64,000 bases of DNA from Polynucleobacter sp. SHI8. Its GTDB lineage: Bacteria; Pseudomonadota; Gammaproteobacteria; Burkholderiales; Burkholderiaceae. The translations under genes were made by a program, and so were the position numbers. The stretch lies in contig NZ_AP027204.1 of the NCBI RefSeq assembly GCF_027944005.1, positions 1,116,001 through 1,180,000 of the forward strand, written 5' to 3'. The notes below the pieces were generated by a model. That model searched no databases and was not told the origin of the DNA. It worked only from the letters and a program-made list of their open reading frames with translations. This document shows positions 61,302-64,000 of the stretch, piece by piece. How positions within the stretch are numbered: the stretch's first letter is position 1; each line of letters starts with the position of its first letter.

Positions 61302-62429
61302 ATGAAGCATCGACCAACTAAAGCATCGATTTTGACACAGAATCTAAGTCATAACCTTTTAAAGGTTAAAAAAATGACCAATTCGGCACCAACATGGGCA
61401 GTGGTTAAAGCAAATGCTTATGGACATGGTTTAAAGCCTGCGCTCAAAGCCTTTCAAAATAGTGAGGGGATTGCCCTTTTAGATATGGAGCACGCTGCAC
61501 TGGCACGGGAATGTGGTTGGCAAGGCCGGATTTTATTATTGGAAGGTATCTTTACTGAGGGCGATCTGGATGACGCCTTGAATCTATCTTGTGAAATAGT
61601 GATTCATCATGAACAGCAAGTTACTTGGTTAATCCAATGGTTTGGAAGACAGAGTTCAGGAAATGTAACTCAGTTTTTGGCCAATTGTCCCCTATGGCTT
61701 AAGCTGAATTCAGGCATGAATCGATTGGGTTTTAAATCTGCCCAATACGGTGTTAGTTATGAAATCTTGAAGCAGATGGGGTGTACGGTCCATCATCTAA
61801 CACATTTTGCAAATGCAGACGATCCTCAAGTTTCGCCATCTGTAAAAGATCAATGGGAAATTTTTAGTAAAGCAACACAGTATGTCGACGGTTTAAAGAG
61901 TGCCGCAAATTCTGCTGCAATCATTGGACATTCCTTTACTCATGCTGACATGACGCGTCCAGGAATTATGTTGTATGGTGCATCACCTTCAGGAAAGTAT
62001 GAAGATATTGCGAATTTAGGATTAAAGGCTGGAATGAATTTACGCTCGGAAATAATAGCCTTCCAAGAACTTCAGGCGGGGGACACCGTCGGCTATGGGA
62101 GTCAGTATCAGGCCAAGAAAAATACCAAGATTGCCGTCATTGCATGTGGTTATGCGGATGGTTATCCGAGGAGTGCGCCTAATGGAACTCCGGTTTGGAT
62201 TGGGAAATCAGAAAATATGATGGATGGCCAAATTGTTCCTTTAGTTGGTAGAGTTTCTATGGATATGATGATGGTAGATGTTACAAACATTGCCCACGCA
62301 CAGATTGGTTCGCCAATAGAGTTATGGGGAGAACTTAACCCTATTGATGATGTGGCATTTCCAGCAAAAACAGTCGGTTATGAATTAATGTGTGGTCTTG
62401 CTAACCGGGTCAGGCAAGAAATTCTTTAA
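61302..62429 (+). CDS. alr: Alanine racemase
   Basis: A 375-residue PLP enzyme that makes D-alanine for peptidoglycan. The PLP Lys is in WAVVKANAYGHGL (near residue 34); FKSAQYG, GIMLYGASP and the catalytic Tyr region VGYGSQYQAKKNTKIAVIACGYADGYPR follow. Length matches the biosynthetic Alr of Burkholderiales. It is divergent from lplT and its stop shares TTAA with bamD. Confidence 0.94.
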   Translation: MKHRPTKASILTQNLSHNLLKVKKMTNSAPTWAVVKANAYGHGLKPALKAFQNSEGIALLDMEHAALARECGWQGRILLLEGIFTEGDLDDALNLSCEIVIHHEQQVTWLIQWFGRQSSGNVTQFLANCPLWLKLNSGMNRLGFKSAQYGVSYEILKQMGCTVHHLTHFANADDPQVSPSVKDQWEIFSKATQYVDGLKSAANSAAIIGHSFTHADMTRPGIMLYGASPSGKYEDIANLGLKAGMNLRSEIIAFQELQAGDTVGYGSQYQAKKNTKIAVIACGYADGYPRSAPNGTPVWIGKSENMMDGQIVPLVGRVSMDMMMVDVTNIAHAQIGSPIELWGELNPIDDVAFPAKTVGYELMCGLANRVRQEIL

Positions 62430-63298
62430 TTGCTGGTGTTCCAGAACTGCCACCACTTAGCCTGTTGAGCCGTAACGGCCTGTCTTTTGCCAGTTTTAAA
62501 AATTTCACTATTTGGGAAGTTGCTAGTAAAGATACGCATAGTATCTGTACTTAATTCTTTCATACCCAATGCATCATATGACTTCACCATCAGGTAAAGG
62601 GCTTCCTCAAGAGCTGGAGCTCGGTCGTAGTCCCTTAAGGCATTTTGAGCGCGATTAATGGACGCTATATAAGCACCACGACGATAATAATAACGAGCGG
62701 CATTAACATCACTTTCCGCTAAAGCATTGACGATATAACGCATGCGATCAAGGGCATCTGGAGTATATTTGCTATTAGGGTATCTTAAGGTGAGAACTTT
62801 AAAAGCCTCATAGGCATCTTTGGAAGCTTTCGGATCTCTTTCACTGAGGTCTTGCCCAGAAAATTTTGCTAAAAAACCTAAATTATCATTGAATGTTATT
62901 AGGCCTTTAAGATAGTAGGCATAGTCGATGTCAGGATGATCTGGGTGAAGTTGAATAAAACGGTTGATAGAAGCTAGAGCAAGTTCTTGCTCATTGCGCT
63001 TCCAATTGCAGTAAGCTGAATTAATTTGTGCTTGTTCTGCAAGGGGACCAAAAGGATATCTGGCCTCGAGTTTCTCATAATATTTAACGCAGTTTGGATA
63101 ATCATTATCTTTAAGAGCAGATTTTGCTTCGCTTATTAATTTGCTCTGAGACCAGCCAGCAGTTTCATCCACGTCTTTTCCTGCACATCCTGAAAATATT
63201 CCCATCAGCAAAATGAGTGATAAATATAGTGAATATACTGATATACGCTTTAAACTAGATAGATTAGTAAACAATTGAATCTCTAAAAATAAAAACAC
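62426..63298 (-). CDS. bamD: Outer-membrane assembly lipoprotein BamD
   Basis: A lipoprotein of up to 290 residues, part of the BAM complex that inserts beta-barrel proteins. The signal ends in a lipobox LMGIFSGC (Cys near residue 38). TPR-like repeats follow: YYEKLEARYPFGPLAEQAQ, AYYLKGLITFND and the BamD hallmark FKVLTLRYPNSKYTPDA. GTG 63298 gives the longest form; TTG 63274, eight codons inside and preceded by TAGAGA, may be the real start. It is divergent from rluD with only 28 bases between start codons. Confidence 0.93.
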   Translation of the reverse strand: MFLFLEIQLFTNLSSLKRISVYSLYLSLILLMGIFSGCAGKDVDETAGWSQSKLISEAKSALKDNDYPNCVKYYEKLEARYPFGPLAEQAQINSAYCNWKRNEQELALASINRFIQLHPDHPDIDYAYYLKGLITFNDNLGFLAKFSGQDLSERDPKASKDAYEAFKVLTLRYPNSKYTPDALDRMRYIVNALAESDVNAARYYYRRGAYIASINRAQNALRDYDRAPALEEALYLMVKSYDALGMKELSTDTMRIFTSNFPNSEIFKTGKRQAVTAQQAKWWQFWNTSN

Positions 63299-63326
63299 AT
63301 GGTTAAAAAGCCAACACTCACCTTAT

Positions 63327-64000
63327 ATGAGCATGATGGAATACTCTGATTATATCGATGATGCTGAAGGAGGGGAAGAAGTTCCCCCTTTACAGGTGAT
63401 TGAATTCGATTTACCCCTTGAATTAAGGGGTGAAAGGATTGATAAGGCGATTGCCAAAGTAATACCTTCATATTCTAGAAGCAGGATTCAGCAGTGGATT
63501 GAAGCAGGTTTGGTATTTGAAAATGAACGACAAATTCAAGCCAAAGATCATGCAATGGGGATGGAGCATGTCCGGATATCAATTCCTCCTGACCCACAAA
63601 ATAGCGCCTATCAAGCAGAAGACTTACCACTTGAGGTTATTTATGAAGACGCTGATATTGCCTTGATTTATAAGCCTTATGGATTGGTTGTTCATCCAGC
63701 AGCAGGCAATTGGTCTGGAACCCTTCTTAATGCCTTGTTACACCATTTTCCCGAATGTTCTGAAGTTCCACGAGCAGGGATAGTCCATCGGTTGGATAAG
63801 GATACCTCTGGCTTGTTGGTGATTGCTAGAACCCTTGCGGCGCAAAATGGCTTGGTTCAACAACTCCAAAGCCGCAGTATGGAGCGTAAATATATTGCTT
63901 TGGTTTGGGGTAAAACGCCACTGAGCAAAGTCATTCACGGCGCAATTGGTCGAGATTCCAAAGATCGTTTAAGAATGAGTATGCAAGTTGCTGGAGGTAA
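63327..64000 (+). CDS. rluD: 23S rRNA pseudouridine synthase RluD, 3'-truncated by the window
   Basis: An open frame from ATG 63327 to the window end (about 224 codons; also ATG 63333 and 63336 in frame). N-terminal S4-like domain: LRGERIDKAIAKVIPSYSRSRIQQWIEAGLV. Catalytic domain: YKPYGLVVHPAAGNWSGTLLNALL and GIVHRLDKDTSGLLVIA, with the catalytic Asp in HRLDKDTSG. It modifies uridines in helix 69 of 23S rRNA. The bamD-rluD divergent pair is typical of Burkholderiales. Confidence 0.93.
   Translation, partial: MSMMEYSDYIDDAEGGEEVPPLQVIEFDLPLELRGERIDKAIAKVIPSYSRSRIQQWIEAGLVFENERQIQAKDHAMGMEHVRISIPPDPQNSAYQAEDLPLEVIYEDADIALIYKPYGLVVHPAAGNWSGTLLNALLHHFPECSEVPRAGIVHRLDKDTSGLLVIARTLAAQNGLVQQLQSRSMERKYIALVWGKTPLSKVIHGAIGRDSKDRLRMSMQVAGG

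Overview
The window looks like the chromosome of an AT-rich betaproteobacterium of the order Burkholderiales. The gene sets tsaB-rimI, lplT-alr, bamD-rluD and parE-parC are arranged as in that group. The low G+C, compact layout and Bug-type and CaiB-type families fit a Polynucleobacter-like Burkholderiaceae. This placement is inferred from gene content and order; no 16S gene is present.

Bases 1 to about 32,150 are an accessory catabolic island built around CoA thioesters. It opens with a truncated thiamine-diphosphate enzyme, a cupin and a leftward operon encoding a branched-chain-amino-acid-type ABC importer (livKHMGF) plus a short-chain dehydrogenase (SDR). Next come an NAD epimerase, an alpha/beta hydrolase, another SDR, a GntR/UTRA regulator, a VOC protein, an HsaA/HpaB-like flavin monooxygenase and an amidase. 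A long rightward operon (14034-24062) follows: DHDPS-like aldolase, CaiB CoA-transferase, enoyl-CoA hydratase, acyl-CoA synthetase, a second hydratase, SDR, acyl-CoA dehydrogenase, a 3-hydroxyacyl-CoA dehydrogenase split into two cistrons, and another CaiB. A membrane-anchored flavoprotein, a GFA protein, a Bug-type solute-binding protein, a fused double CaiB protein, a single CaiB and an MmgE/PrpD protein close the island. Together these could import, activate, hydroxylate, beta-oxidise and cleave an organic acid. I cannot name the substrate.

Bases 32,350 to 47,370 are mixed. They hold a class V aminotransferase, formate-tetrahydrofolate ligase, an OFA-type transporter, tRNA-Asn(GTT), a GNAT, a NUDIX protein, an AT-rich gap with two facing perfect DnaA boxes and a 21-bp-period direct repeat, tRNA-Arg(CCT), topoisomerase IV (parE, parC), a RidA protein, a VWA/MoxR pair, two small cytochromes c and an FCD-type GntR regulator.

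Bases 47,500 to 56,560 are the propionyl-CoA/methylmalonyl-CoA operon: mutase, MeaB chaperone, carboxylase beta and alpha subunits, and a VOC protein that may be the epimerase. Between meaB and pccB sits a complete IscB element: a structured upstream RNA (HEARO, or omega RNA) followed by an intact RNA-guided nuclease gene with PLMP, split RuvC and HNH motifs. It is the most striking feature of the window. Its stop codon overlaps the pccB start, and its guide is predicted to come from the meaB end.

Bases 56,640 to 64,000 are housekeeping genes: malate synthase, tsaB, rimI, a small protein resembling a degenerate uracil-DNA glycosylase or a DNA polymerase III psi subunit, lplT, alr, bamD and the 5' part of rluD.
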